Below are positions 1 to 12,480 of a stretch of 64,000 nt of DNA, piece after piece. The stretch spans positions 124,001 through 188,000 of the forward strand of contig MARA01000008.1 in the NCBI GenBank assembly GCA_001792895.1, in the 5' to 3' direction. Made by a program: the position numbers and the translations under genes. Numbering within the stretch: the stretch's first letter is position 1; every line of letters starts with the position of its first letter. Origin of the DNA: Lentinus brumalis. Lineage: Eukaryota; Basidiomycota; Agaricomycetes; Polyporales; Polyporaceae. The notes under the pieces were generated by a model, which was not told the DNA's origin, made no database searches, and saw nothing but the letters and a program-made list of their open reading frames with translations.

Positions 1-199
1 CGGACATGGATACGAAATGTGTTGCCAAGGGCAGAAGACGCTTTTCCTCACGCTCATGCTGTATACCATATGGGATGTCATTCCCGCTCGGTGTCTCAAC
101 TGATAGTCCATATCTATCCTTCTGCCCCAGCGATATTGGATGAAGCGCAGGATCACCGTATGCTCACGCTCACCCGGGTACATAGAACAGAGAACACTG

Positions 200-1150
200 A
201 GTAGCCGCGCAGAAGGACCTGCGGTCACTCGGTCATATAGCCCTCTGGCGCTCCCATGGGTTTTTGTCGTCACCTCCACTTTGGTCTCCCATTCCACTGT
301 GACTGGCGCTCTCGCAGCAGTGATGCTGTACATCATGTGTCCGGCACGCCTGCGGGTATCGTCAGTACGACCAGTTGCGCCGTCTCCTCTCTTTGTTTCT
401 GCTAATACTTTCAGACATATTTGCCTTTCGACACTACATGCCTTCAGGCAGCGGCAGTTCCAGTGCTCAGCAGGTGCTTATACCTGTGCGTCGGGACTTC
501 CGATACCATAATTTTTACATAACTGTCTATCCGTCTACAGCGTCACCGAAGGATCATCGACTGGTTCGGAGACTCTGTAAGTCCCCGGCTATCAACGCGA
601 GCGTTACATTGAACCCGACGTTCACAGGGACTTCGCCCCCACTGTCGCTTGGCCGCGATGTTTGTAACGCGGTAATTCTGTCACCGTCTGACACATACTG
701 ACAGGATATCGCGGGCCACAATGGTTCGTAATCCTTCACATCTGGCTCTCAAATACGCTGCGCCGCCGTGGACGGGACCAGTTCTTTCGAGCGGTGCGCC
801 CCTGTCAACTTCAGCCCGCGTTTCCGTGTCCGGCGATATCCCAAGCGGTGTCCCCTTCTGGCATGTTGCAGACTACAGGTGGTAGTCGCCGGCAACGCTG
901 TCCAGGAAGAGCGCCGCCGGATCCACAAACCATGCACGCGTCTAGTCATAGACAACTATCTAGCGCCTTCCTACATTGCCCACCTTCTCCAGACGGCTTC
1001 GAGTCCGGGTCTCCGGACGTCAATGCGTACAAGCTTCACGCAGCAATGGCTCCGCACGTCCTGCCTCCGGCACACCTGAGGATATATGAACAAAGCCCGG
1101 TTCGGCGACCGCCTCGTACATCCCTCCCTCCGTCGAAAGCCTGAACTTTC
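200..1150 (+). other. Ser/Thr/Gly-rich stretch, broken frames
   Basis: Short blocks rich in Ser, Thr, Gly and Pro can be read on the plus strand in different frames (for example around 540-600, 630-660 and 760-850). They resemble the low-complexity ectodomains of fungal Mid2-like or mucin-like membrane proteins. Stops and frame changes interrupt them and no continuous exon can be built. The stretch lies directly upstream of a gene encoding a membrane segment plus basic tail, so it could be the eroded or mis-sequenced ectodomain exons of that gene. Position and composition are the only evidence. Confidence 0.25.
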
Positions 1151-1153
1151 CTC

Positions 1154-1568
1154 ATGCCTGCGTTTTCGGGCCAAGGCACTCCAGACGGTTCCGATACCAC
1201 TGGTATTTTGATCGGTGCTTTCGTGGGGCTAGCCGCAATCGGTGTCATTCTCGCAATCATCACAATTGCGATTCGCAGGAGGCGCAGGAGCGCGGGTGAA
1301 CGCCCCATACCATCTGCCCGTTCTGGTCACTCCTCTCAAAACCACGCCCGGACCATGCAGGTATGTACAGTACTGTCATGATGCATTTGTTCCCATGAAC
1401 ATATAGCGTCTGACAAAACCGTTGGACCAGATGCACGCCGACGCGACTAATAGCATTGCCATGATGAACATGGCCGCGGTGACGGCGTCGAACGTGAATG
1501 CAAGCATAGCAGCGTCACAGCCCCCGTCGGCTCCACCACCTGCGAATTGCGGTCCTACTGGGTGTTAG
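1154..1568 (+). CDS. small single-pass membrane protein A
   Basis: Two exons (1154-1360 and 1431-1568) joined in phase 0 across a 70-nt GT-AG intron give about 114 residues. A short polar N-terminus is followed by one hydrophobic helix (about residues 15-38, beginning GILIGAFVGLAAIG). A five-Arg stop-transfer run (RRRRR), a polar cytosolic segment and a tail ending PPPANCGPTGC follow. This is the layout of the membrane end of basidiomycete Mid2-like proteins, whose Ser/Thr-rich ectodomain would lie upstream; the first ATG here may therefore be internal. It is clearly paralogous to the gene at 1985 in helix placement, intron position, MHxxA start of exon 2 and Pro-rich Cys-terminal tail. Function unknown. 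Confidence 0.55.
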
Positions 1569-1984
1569 CAGGGACTGAATGCGACGATGCCGAGTAGAGG
1601 TTGGCTGTTCAGCCCTCCGAGTCGAGTATTTGTTGACATCATATAGTTAACAAAACTTCAGGCGTTCAAGCGACGTAGTGTCGCCGAGCTTGCGCCATGG
1701 ACAATACTACTTGATATCAGCCGTGGCATCGGAAACGCGGCAGTGATGCTGTAGATTGCATATGCCATTGAGGTCCCTGCCATTTCGTGGACGGCGTGGA
1801 GTACTAGCACAGCTATACATCTGGATCCGTTCCTGGCCCACTCTGTAGACCTGACTAGTACCATACAAGGTTCATTCGGTTTGATTGCTGCGTATCGCAT
1901 CGCGGGCATGCCTGGGGCTTATATGAAGGACAACGTCGACCATCAATTCTCCCCTCTCCCCCGACAGTGAGACTACCCTCCGCC

Positions 1985-2356
1985 ATGTCGTCCTTCCCAG
2001 ACTCGGGCAGCCTTCCTGGTACCTTGATCGGGGTCTTGGTAGGCTTCGCAGTTCTGGTGGTGATCATCGCCGTTATCGGGGTCGTGAGGCGCAGTACGGA
2101 TACTGCGAGAAGTGGGGACAGCGCTCTCCCATCCTACCACGCACACTCCTCTGGACACAGCGACACAGTGCACTGGCAGGTAAGAGATCATATATCGATC
2201 CTCCGCACGACTGACCTTGTCTCACCCTCCTCGCACCAGATGCACAATAATGCTGTGAATAACGCCAATATGTTGAACACGACGATGATGATGAACGCGG
2301 CCGCGACCACGGCTCCACCACCTGCGTATTCTGGCCCGCCTCCAGGTGGCTGCTAG
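1985..2356 (+). CDS. small single-pass membrane protein B (paralogue of A)
   Basis: Two exons (1985-2179 and 2240-2356) flank a 60-nt intron and encode about 103 residues. The 60-nt intron keeps frame and has no stop, so an unspliced transcript would still be translatable. After MSSFPDSGSLP comes one membrane helix (GTLIGVLVGFAVLVVIIAVIGV), a VRR stop-transfer signal, a Ser/His-rich segment, and an Asn/Met-rich exon 2 ending PPPAYSGPPPGGC. Exon structure and tail match gene A, indicating tandem duplication. No signal peptide or Ser/Thr-rich ectodomain is attached in this reading. Function unknown. Confidence 0.55.
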   Translation: MSSFPDSGSLPGTLIGVLVGFAVLVVIIAVIGVVRRSTDTARSGDSALPSYHAHSSGHSDTVHWQVRDHISILRTTDLVSPSSHQMHNNAVNNANMLNTTMMMNAAATTAPPPAYSGPPPGGC

Positions 2357-3172
2357 GACTCCGTATCTGCGAAGCCAATGTAGCATTGGGGCCCAGGCTG
2401 TGAGTAGCCGTTCTCATCGAAGCTGGACCATGCTCTGACAGTGAGCTCAAGTCGCGGTATGTCGGTCCTCATGTCACGAGTTGCGCGAGGCTATACAGTG
2501 CTCTCACGCGGTGACAGCCACGGACAGAGGCAGACAGAGGGGCACTGCATATCTGCATGTGCGCTTCTCCCAAGGACCTCATCTCTTCCACGTTCCAAAG
2601 CGATCGCATGGACGTGTTGTGCATGCGTGGGGAATCGTTGAACACTGTACTTACTTGCGGGTTGCGGAAGCACAAGTGGTGGTCGAGGAGTGGGCATCGT
2701 CATATCTTTACTGTACAATCTCGCTTCGCTCTCCGGTGCTAACTCGAATGCACAGCTCTTCATGATTTTGCTGGGATCCTCATGTCTTCCTCCGATGGCG
2801 CGCTCGCCGGTAGTCAATACGAGAAGAAGTATTGGCATGAAGGTGTGAGTACAGGGTATCGCTGGCATCCCGGGGGCGAATACATACTATCGCTGTGGGA
2901 CGGATCCGCCGCAGGATGAAATAAACGCTACTCGGACATACAGTCCTATAAGTGACCTGCAGGTATGGCATGGAACGTTCATGAACGTGCACGAGCAGGG
3001 TGCTTGCTGTATACGCCATCAACACCAATCCTCCTAACACCAGTGCTCCATGGTCAATGCCGATAACAACCAAAACGATAGGCCGACATACCTCTGTATA
3101 TGACGGGCATGGAGTCATTACCATACTCGGCATGCTTTGAAGAGAAGATGCAGTTGCTCTGATGTGCGAGCG
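2357..3172. other. intergenic, nothing recognised
   Basis: Only short overlapping frames with no conserved motif, repeat or RNA-like fold visible by eye. Confidence 0.5.
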
Positions 3173-4279
3173 TTAACCGTTGTGCGTCATCTTCGACTTG
3201 TTCGACCGAGAGTGCCTCTGTAGCGCTCTCGCAATGATACTGCATGCTATGGTCAGGAGGCGACAAAGAGGACGCGCGAATTCGACGTACTCCTGCACAG
3301 CGTGCACTTCCGCGAGAAAATCAGCTGGGGTCGTCAGCTTGCAAGTATGCGGGAAACGTTGAGCGATGTCCAACGACGCCTCCACGAGAGGGATCAGGGG
3401 TCCGTTGTGGTCCTCGCGGACCTCATACAGGGCCGCGAAGTCGTCAAAAGCGGTATCCTCGGGGATGAGATCGCCATCGTCTTCTCCACAGCCGTCCGTT
3501 GGCTCGTTACTGCACCTGCGGAGGTCTCGGAACGGATCACGCATCGCCGGGATGGACTTCGCGAGGTCGCCTTCCTTCAACAGCGCGCTATAAGTCTGTT
3601 TGATGTTGTCAATCTCCCTCTGTTCCACCTCTCCTTTCACGACACTTCGTCGTAGAACAGTGTCGATCGCAGGTGGGGCTTCCGGCAGGCCTATAAATAA
3701 ATGCGCATGTTAGTTCAATCTATCGGGCGAATTCGGAAAGTTCTCTAGTCAAACTCACCAGCATGATCCATGAATCCACACTCAAAGAAGCAGGCGAGGC
3801 GGCACACGGCATCGTCCACAGCAAACATCTTCCCATCAGTCCGTACTCTCACCACGAACCGGCTGGACGACGTGTGGACGCAGTCGTCTCGAGGAAACGA
3901 AGGTCCGGACCTCATGCGAACGGACTCGACAGGCTTCGTTCCAGGGAAGCCGGGGTTGGGGGAATGAACGCGACTATCTCGTCCTGCTTAGCGCTTTCGG
4001 TGTCCGAGACCACGTCCATATAGCAGGTGGTCCAGCGAGAACCGCCTGTAGATACAGTCGGGATCTAGATTGGCAAAACTTAGCTAATAATGCGACACAC
4101 ACCGAACAGGGCGGACTGACGAGAGCCACATTGCCCATGTGCTGGGCCAGACGTGTTTCCAATGCTCGCGCCTCCTGTTCGGCCTGGCCATCGAGGTGCA
4201 GGTCCTGGACCATTCGAAGCGGAAGAAGTGAGAAAGCCACGTAAGCTTTGGGAGGAGGACAGATCGACTGGAACGACAT
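3173..4279 (-). CDS. unrecognised protein, frame uncertain in the middle
   Basis: A coherent minus-strand reading starts at the ATG at 4279 (MSFQSICPPPKAYVAF). It leaves exon 1 at 4103 through a 57-nt intron ending in TACAG and resumes with a segment containing MDVVSDTESAKQDEIVAF. A further block reads RFVVRVRTDGKMFAVDDAV. After a second short intron near 3700-3755 comes a helical, charged C-terminal part (about 3640-3173) ending KSKMTHNG. Between about 3890 and 3990 the first and second blocks are in different frames and no convincing intron joins them, so either a one-base error or decay is present. I do not recognise the family; no catalytic motif, signal peptide or membrane helix is visible. 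Confidence 0.4.
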
Positions 4280-4518
4280 GGCCGGCGAGAAGAGAGTAGC
4301 AAGAAGAAGAGATCTGATTCTAAAGGTTTGGTTTGACTTTGCCGGACTTTGCCGGACTGAGGGAGGACTTAGGGGCAGCTTGTGTGTCGTCATCGTCAAT
4401 ACCATTCAGGCTGTACATGCAATCACCCAGTCAAACCACACACCTCGTCGGGGAGCCGCATCGATGCAGTTGACGTACTTGGTTTGCTTATCCACCCGTG
4501 TCAACTAACACGCCCCAC

Positions 4519-4658
4519 GGATTATCCTGTCGGCGTGGATGATCCTCCTGGCATGTAGCGTCGACGTCGGGAGGGGATGGGTTCATAGGATCATCCACCG
4601 GGATCATCACACTGGATAATCGAGGATTATCCCCCCGGATCATCATGGTGGATCATCC
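4519..4658. repeat. left subterminal GGATNATCC repeat cluster
   Basis: Eight copies of GGAT(T/G/C/A)ATC(C/A/G) occur at 4519, 4537, 4588, 4601, 4614, 4624, 4637 and 4650. Each is near-palindromic, so the motif could be bound in either orientation. Clusters of short motifs just inside element ends are typical transposase-binding subterminal repeats; that role here is inferred. Confidence 0.7.
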
Positions 4659-4772
4659 ATGGGTGGCGTGGGCATCACTTCGGTTCTGGCGAAGGCTTTA
4701 TTGTGGAGGCGCCCACCAGGAGGTATGTCGTAGTACATGTTTTCCATGGACGTATAGTGCAATATCTATCCT

Positions 4773-7700
4773 TTACATCTTCAGTTTCTTCAAGACATCC
4801 TCCCAGCGGCCTATGTCGCTCGTTTGTGCGGCGAGATAGCTCCGGATAGACTGTATAATATACTTGTGTCAGCCACGATGATATCCGAGTCCACGTTGGA
4901 GAACTGCGTACCAGTGAGTGATCCAGCTTGTCGGCCGGCACACCTGTTGTGCGCGCCTTCTCGTAGGCACGCTCGACCTCGTCGCTCATAGTCTTGAACA
5001 TCTCGTAGTGCTGGTACGCGTATGCTTGTTCACCCGCTGCGAGTTTACCTGACTCAGCTGCAGCGAGCCACAGCTTCGCGAACGCCAGAAAGCCGCGTGT
5101 CGTTGCACGGAACTCCGCGCAGTTGATGTTGACCGCTTCGTCGAAACGGATCTTCTCTTGCCATGCCCGGAACCACTGGGATCTATCGACTGCAGAGAAT
5201 CTGACGTCAGCAAATACTGGAGCAACGAGCGATCACATAGACGTACGCCATGTAGTATAAAGCGGCGCGTCTTCGTCTTTGTCTGCCCGACGTTTGCCTT
5301 TGCCTTTGGACGACGAGGCCTGCGGCTGCTCAGCTTGGGGCTGGTCTGAGGCACCGGTGTTGCGAGGACTTGTGCGTCTGGGGTGAGAGGTCTTCCATCC
5401 CTCGGCTGCGCTCATCGCATCCTCGAAAACGGACCATATCCAGGACCCAGAGCGCTTGGAATCACCCTGCTCGCGAGCCACCCGAAGGTTTGCGACCGTG
5501 AGGTCCTTGGCGAGGTCGATACGCTGCAGGTTCGAGCCGGGGTCTGAGGGATCGGAGGAGAGACCCAGTGAAGTGCGTAGCGCAACTATGCGGTCGTAGA
5601 CGTGGTTGTATCGCCGTGCATGACGATCGCGCAGAGACGTCGCGTTCTTGTTCTTGGTGTTCGCTCGCATGTTGTCCCTAGCACCGTGTGCCGTAGCCTT
5701 CTTCTCGTCCACAAACGCCGCGACATTCTTAACGCTCTGCCGGACAATGTCCAGCTGATCGAAGGCCTGGCCGACACGGAGCTTGAGCTCGTACTGAGCT
5801 AGCATTCCCAGCTCGAACTTCTTGATTTCCGAGGCATTGAAGTCGGAGGGCAGCCCTATGACTTCTCGGCTTCGGGGCGACTTTGGTGTTCGAGCGGCAG
5901 AAGTTGTGGTAGACGAGGCTGTCCGAGCCGCAGTCCTGGATGACGACGCGCGTGTGTGGGAGGAGGGTGAGGTCATAGGTTCGTCGGGTGAGGCACCAGC
6001 TGCCGAGGTCATGTCCGAGTCGTCAGAGTCCGAGTCTGCGGAGTCGGCCTCAGCATCGCTGTTGGTACCATCATCATCCGGATCGTCATCTGGAGCATAG
6101 TCGGAGTCTGAGTCGAACTCTTCAAGAGTGCTAGGTGTCCTCGAGGCGGGTGCTGCGGAGTCCTGTTCAGCCTGTAGTCCTGTGTGTTGAAGTCCGAGCG
6201 CAGGCATGAACTTGCTCTGGTCCCCGCGCCAGACGTCAACCTTACGCTGCCAGGACTTCCACGTCGACTTCGTATATCCTGTATCATCGTCGACAGCATC
6301 ACCAGAAGCAACAGCCTTGCGCTGTTCCTGCCGCTCTCGGAGATCCAGGCTACGTCTGAAGTATCAGTGCACGGAACTATTAGCGTAGGAATCATCGTCG
6401 ACTCACAGCTCTGCCTCCAATTCAATGCCGGTCAGCAAGAACTTCGCATACCCTCGTTGCGCATGGGCCACGGTATTCTGCAAGCGGCTGGTGTTCTTGC
6501 GCTTTTGGAGCTGAATCACAAGGTCCTCATACGCCTTCTGAGCAGACGGAACTGAGGAGATACTCATTAGTCGTGTGCAGTTGTGTCTAGAGGTGGAGAG
6601 CCTACGTTTTGATCGGTCTACCAGGAAAGGGCTGCTTGCGAAGGCAGCTTCCTTGGCCTTGAATGTCAGCGGCGTGGGGGCCTTGTGATCGAAGGGCAGG
6701 CTGAGCCACTCCGTGACCGCCTTGGGACCATTGAGCGCGGTGAGTCCGGCGAAGTACTTTGTAGTACGTTGCTGGCCAGCGTACGCTTCGCTCAGCTTCC
6801 GCGGTAGGAGCTCGACTGAATACAATGTTAGCCATCCGAGTCCTTTCAGAGTTCGTTACCCAATAACTCACCCATTTTCTCGACCTTCAACCAGTTCCAG
6901 AAGTTCATCAAGTCGTTCAGCGCATCGTGACGCGCGCCCGAGGTCATCTCACGAGTAGAGAGCCCTGCGATGTTGAACTCTGCCCAGGGCGTCTCGACAC
7001 CCTCGCCGTGCGTGAGACCGAAGCCAGTCGAGTACGCCAAGGCGTATACGAGCTGGCAGAGGTCCTTGTGTGCGTGCAAGTGCATGCTCGGTAGACACAC
7101 GAGCATCTCCTCCAGTAGAGCCACAAGCTCGGGCCATTTGTCCTTGAAGCGCTTGATGAGGTTGCGAATATAGATGCAGACCACATCGTACGTCAGCGCT
7201 CGCTGTTTGAGGGTCTCGGTGCCGCGAAGACCTCCTTGCAGTGCAGCATCCGAGACGTCGAAGCTGGTAATATGGTCAGCATAGCTACAAGAATACTCAA
7301 AATTGAGGGAACTCACGATTCTCCTCCATCCATGTCAGCTACAGCCCCTGCACGGAAGAGAACATGGCGACAAGTCACGGCAACGACACCGCTGTTCTTC
7401 ATGAAGCGGAACTTGACGGCGCGCTGTGCGCGTCCGACCTTGAATCCGCTGCAAGTCTCGCCGCTCTGAGGGATCGTGAGAAGCAGCACCAACATATTAT
7501 GCAAGCAAGGTACGCACATTCTTGTCCTTCTCCGCCCTGGTCTTCAAGAATGGCTTGAGCTTGTCGTGGTCTATGAAATACGCTTGGCCCGGGGCGACAC
7601 TTTTGTCGTTCACGTCTTGATTTCGGAGCATGAGGCACCACTTATTGTTGCCGTCCATGCCGCAAACGAAGCGATGGATGTAACTGCCATAAATATATTA

Positions 7701-9520
7701 GATTCACGGTGTCAGGCGTGCATGCAGACATGGTAGAGACGTACTCAAGTTCTTCAGGGGTCGCGGTCTTCCAGTCTTCAGGAAGGTTGAAGTCGTCCCA
7801 TGGGCAGGTGAAACAAGGGACAGTGATACATTGCGGATCACGATGTGGGAGGACGAGGCCATGATGTCGCCCCGATCGCTTCACCATGGTGAAGTGACGC
7901 CACATTCGGGACACATGCATGAAGTCCCGATACCGATCCTGCAGGATACTGTTAGCAGCTAGAACTCGGACTGCGGCATGTGACTCACCTCGACTTGTCG
8001 AGTATCAGTATTGTTCGTGAGACGTACAAGAACGCGCCAGTAATCTTGCGCGCTCTTGTGGGAGATATTCCACTCCAGGTGCCATGTTCGCAAGACAGCC
8101 TCGGTAAACGCCGTTTCGGGCATGTCCAAGGTGCCGGGCCATAGCCCGGCAGAAATGAGTTGGAAAGGGGCGTCTTCCCTGCCTGCGCAGTGGCAGAATT
8201 CGACGTTGCAACGATGTACGCCATTGGTATGGGTGATCACGAAGTATGTCGGTTTGTGGTTACGTGTAGGGATGTTAGGGCACGGGTGATCGCGGTGACC
8301 GAGGTAGATCTTGAGGCCCAAGTCGGCGAGGTCCTTGCGCTCGAAGAATCTGCCGTTCCACTTGTCGATCCAGTGGAAGTAGAGGCTCCGATGGTCCTCG
8401 ACGCAACACTCGTCGCACAAGGCCTCCTTCGCACCGCATTCGAGACACCGGGTCGTCGCCTTTCGACCGCATGCGCGAGGACAGAGCTTCACCTCGTCAA
8501 TGAGAGGATCATACTCACGGGACAGTAGACAGCGAAGGATCTTGTCCTCCATCGCCATCCACTTCGCGGTCTGTACTGAAGGGGCCTGCTCAAGCAAGTC
8601 AGTCATGCGGAAAAGCGAACATATGCGGTTTGGGACTGACCTTCTTGCATCAGAAGTTCCCGAAAACGCTGAACGCACTGAAACGCGCTGACAGCGCTGG
8701 GGGCGCTGACCGTGCAAACGTGCGATCGTTCGTCCTCCACGTCAAGAACGAGCACACCCTATAGTCTGAAATTTGGTATGCACGCCCGTAAGTATGTGAC
8801 CTACGGGCATACCAAGTTCCATGTTGATACCTGTGGTGGTGGCTGAGCAATGAAGCCTGCGACATGCAGCCATATCTGCGCAGATTTCGCTCTTGTCAGT
8901 CTCATAGTAGCGTTATATCGCCATATCATACAACGAAACGTTGGCATAACTTACCCCGGTAGTCCGTTAACCAGTTCTGATACTTGAGGCTGGCATAGGA
9001 TGTGTGCGTGCGTGGAGAGGAATGAGAAGGTTGCGTGCGCGCGTTTCGGCGCTTATTCGCGCTGAGTTGCTGGCGTGCTGAGCTGTGCTGACCGCACTGA
9101 GGGCGCTGCCTCAGCGCGGTCAGCATTTTTGGGAAGTTCTGATGTGTTAGGATGACGAGGCTTCTGCTCAGTTGCTGGAGTTGCGTTACCGACAGACGCT
9201 GTCGGCGCGGGGGTAGGAGCGAGGTCATCGGCTGGAGGCGGATCTGGGGAAACGTGGGGCAGGGATGACGGTCCCGCAGGCAGGAGGTCTGAGACAGGCT
9301 CCGAGTCATCGTTGTTGCAGACTTCTACACGGGGTCGTTTGCGAGCGGGTGCATCTGGACGGTCGTAGTCGAGTGCATGGTGAATAAGAGAGACGCCGCC
9401 AGAGCAAGAGACACTATGAGCGCTATCGTGACCCGCGCGCGATGCAGGTCCTGTCCACGTTGGACCCGTCCTTTGCCTATAGTCTTGCGAAACATGTGTG
9501 AGCGAGGGAGATCTTCGCAT
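4773..9520 (-). CDS. KDZ transposase with CxC2-like cysteine cluster
   Basis: A many-exon minus-strand gene runs from the ATG at 9520 to the TAA at 4773. The N-terminus is disordered and carries a basic stretch (ARKRPRVEV) that could serve as a nuclear localisation signal. At about 8520-8400 lies a cysteine cluster (CPRACGRK..RCLECG..LCDECCVEDH) followed by LGLKIYLGHRDHPCPN, diagnostic of the CxC2 domain found at the front of KDZ transposases. The core at 7316-6846 reads YDVVCIYIRNL, LPSMHLHAHKDLCQ and GFGLTHGEGVETPWAEFN, the conserved KDZ catalytic-region signatures. The C-terminal part has an Asp/Ser-rich acidic tract, a helical region and a basic KGKGKRR stretch, ending RWEDVLKKLKM. About ten short introns interrupt it, and the reading frame appears intact. 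It would catalyse DNA cleavage and transfer of the element in the nucleus. Several exon edges remain approximate. Confidence 0.85.
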
Positions 9521-11079
9521 ATTGTGCGGGACTCATCGCTGCTCTTAAACAACTAAGAGATGGGCCACAAAGCGTACCAGAGCGAACACGAGTGGCCCAA
9601 CTTCAACAGCAAAGCATTGTCGGGGCCAGGTTGATCTTCCAGGCCGCCAATGCGTGTTTCATCGTGTGCACTGCGACACTGTATCCGAAGTACGATAGCT
9701 GGGAGAGTGATAGAGCGCGTCATCATGGGGAGGATGAGATCTAGAAAAGGAGGAACAACGCGCAAACCTGTAAATATACGCGAGTCGCGATCATGACGGA
9801 GTCGTTGATGGGTCGGATTGTGTACCAACCGGCGCAACCGTAGGCACTATATCAGTTGTATCTACGGAATCCTGAGCGTCCTAGGTAGGTGCGAAAATAG
9901 GTTAGAAGGGGAAGGGGCAGGAGGCAGGGCAGGAGGCAGGGAGAGATGGTGGTCTCGAGTCAGCTCGGGATGATGCAGTGAGCGCCGGCCTCAAGCTGCT
10001 CGTACCTTGCTCAGAGTCCCTCGCGCGTGTTGGGGACAATTCGCGCAGCTGGCGGACGCTCTGGGCTGGTGCGGCTTGTTGGGCTCGACATTCACGACAT
10101 TCCTGACATGTCTGACGACTCCGGGGCGTATTCTGAGCGTTGGAGAATGCGCATGGCTTCATGGGTGGTGAGCGTGTGTGCCTTGGACGTCAAGGAGCAT
10201 GGTGGCGACGAGTCGAGGTGGAAAGCGCGACGTTACACGTATAGCGGTGCGCGCGCGCTGCGCTGCGCATCAAGCTGAGTACACTGAGTACGAGACGGTT
10301 CGGAGCGAAGTCCCAAAGTCACACAGCGCTCAAGTTCCAGATTGGGAAGTGAATGGCGCCCGTGCGCACATTACGGGCTCTCGAGGGCGGGGCTTTAACC
10401 ACTAAGCAAAACTGAACACCCCGGAGTGTTCCTGATATGTATGAACATTGATCTATGCAAGAATTTCGTTCCGCCCTGTGAGTATGACGCTAGGAGTGCG
10501 ACAGTGGCCAGACAGGTCCGTGAGCACTACCTGCCACATGCGGACATCTCGGCGTCTACCTTCCCAATGATGCAGTGAGTCGGAGTCGCACACATACTTC
10601 CCTCTCCAGCTTTTGCTGTACATGCGGATACCTTTCCCCTCTCAATATACGATGTCAACTATGTACGTACTTTTACTCTTATCTCCGGGATTGCGCTAAC
10701 ATATAGCTCTTTTGCAGGGGTAGAAATTCCTGATACAGGTCGTCCCTTCATTTCGACCGTGCAGCCAGTACCGTACCGCACCACTGGACCAAGACCAAGA
10801 CCGCGTCTGAACGGTGCACAGTTACCTCCGCCGATCTTCTGTCTCGCTTTCCAGACGGCCGCAGCCGCAGCCGTGTCGCTGAGACGAGCAGCACAGCTCG
10901 TACACGGGTTGCCAAAGGTCTCCGAGCATTCCTTGCCTTGCCATGCTCCCCTCCCTACTAGAATCCATGGGACTCCGTGCAGCTTTGAGGGCCCTATATC
11001 GACCAACAAGCTCTCAGTAAGTCCTCTGTGACCTCTCTTCTCGCCCCTGACTAACTTGTATACACGCATGCAGGCTCCG

Positions 11080-11475
11080 AACATCTCTCGTCAAGCTTCA
11101 CCGGCGTCATGGGCCTTGCGCTGCCCGCAAACTGCGCCCAGCAGATACCGCCGACAGAAAGCCAACGGCGCGTCCGTCTCCTTCTCCCTCAAGTTTGGCA
11201 ACACGCTCATATTTACCCCTTCTACCGCTCCTGGAGCCCGCTCCTTCGACCTCGCGCTCGAGCGTCCAGGCTCCACTCGCATTCCGTCTGTGCTTGGGAT
11301 CAGCAAGCACTCTCGAGACGTCATTTGGGACGCCAGCAAGGTCGAGTACGCGAACGTGCGTGTATGTCGATGGCACGAAGAAACCAGTGTCGCTGCCCTC
11401 GTCTGCATCCGGGCTCGGCGTGCCAACTGCTATCCTCCACACTTCGTGTACTATTATCTGTCATCAGCTACGATG
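11080..11475 (+). pseudogene. aspartic peptidase (A1-like) remnant
   Basis: Three consecutive blocks in three different frames resemble the middle of a basidiomycete A1 aspartic peptidase. The first contains SSSFTGVMGLALPAN (11088-11132), the usual flap-to-core transition (FDGLLGLALP). The second contains FDLALERPGSTRIPSVLGI (11237-11297). The third contains VYVDGTKKPVSLPSSASG then VPTAILHTSCTII (11362-11462). In active enzymes the last block reads ILDTG; here the catalytic Asp is His and the Gly is Ser. A preceding exon with GT-AG borders may end near 11020. Frame breaks, loss of the catalytic residue and lack of the two ends make this a dead fragment. It lies inside the KDZ element, so it was probably captured from the host. 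Confidence 0.5.
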
Positions 11476-12383
11476 ACCCTCCGCTCTTTCACATATCGTT
11501 TGGAGTTTCATGGTGCGTCACTCGTATACCTCCGCTGTTGGCGGCGTCCCTGACTCATCTATAGATCCGCACAATGGTCAACGTGAGTATCACAATTGGG
11601 CCCTGTGCAATGTAACTAACTTGCGATTTCCAGCGCCTTGTCGTCGTCTCCGTTTACACATAAGTCTCCGTCTACTACACTCCCGGCTACTACTATGCAC
11701 CCGCGAACAGTCTCTACACTCTGCGCGATGGACGTGTAATTCAATCCCGTCTTCAGGCGATTTCCTGCCTGACGTGGGCACAGTCATTGCGATTCACAAT
11801 CATGTCAAACCAGTCGAAAAGGACGGCTGTCGGTGGAGCGAGCAGATGCTGACCATGTCCGCGAGTGCGTCGCGAGGGCTGATGTGCAGACTAGTTCCGT
11901 GATTCGTCGTGAGTAGCCTCTTTCTATCACTCTGATATGCATTTACAAGCCGCATCCAGAGCGCACTTGTCGTCATTGATCAATGCGCGGGGCGGACGAA
12001 GGAACGAGCCAGGCCCGCATATGACCTCTGCATATACACCCAACACCTCTATCGCTCTCCGGGATGTCGTACAAAGCCCGTCTCCTTCCTGACATACCCA
12101 CACTTCGATTACTCCCTGCACATTGACCGGCTGCACGACTCCCTAGCGTGTAAGTCGGCGGAGCCTCTCCCGTCGCTGTGGAGAACCGGCTGATTTCGAT
12201 GCTGCGCTGCTATCGCCGCCGCCTCGATCTGCTCGGAGGATTCACTTAGGGAGAAGGACCCGCATGATCTGACCGCACTATGCTACGTTTCTTCTCCATG
12301 CACTCGTGATGTGCTTGGCCTTGCCGCTTTGCAACGCCACACACTTTGATTGTACTGTCCAAGGTGGCCAGGTTTGAGAACCC

Positions 12384-12392
12384 TATATAAAT
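12384..12392 (+). promoter_or_regulatory. TATA box upstream of KDZ companion gene 1
   Basis: TATATAAAT lies 97 nt upstream of the start codon at 12481 and is followed by a pyrimidine-rich stretch before the ATG. The spacing fits a fungal core promoter. No other TATA-like element is nearer. Confidence 0.5.
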
Positions 12393-12480
12393 TCATCGCG
12401 CGTTCGCCGAAGCCCCCACCCCCACGTTCCTTTCCTCTTGCCCGCTCAATCTCGTCATTCTCCTGAGGTTTCTCCAGATC

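Larger units (their letters stand above)
9521..12480. other. internal KDZ-element spacer between divergent genes
   Basis: About 3 kb separates the transposase start from the first companion gene. Apart from the aspartic-peptidase remnant (about 11080-11475) and a TATA-like box at 12384, I see only short non-conserved frames. Both flanking genes are transcribed outward, so promoter elements for both must lie here. Confidence 0.5.

Noticed and set aside
4519..4658. Telomeric or centromeric satellite
   Set aside because: The GGATNATCC motif is interspersed, not tandem, and recurs at the opposite end of the KDZ element.
9521..12480. Another full gene between the KDZ transposase and companion 1
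   Set aside because: Apart from the broken peptidase fragment no exon chain with consistent phases could be made.
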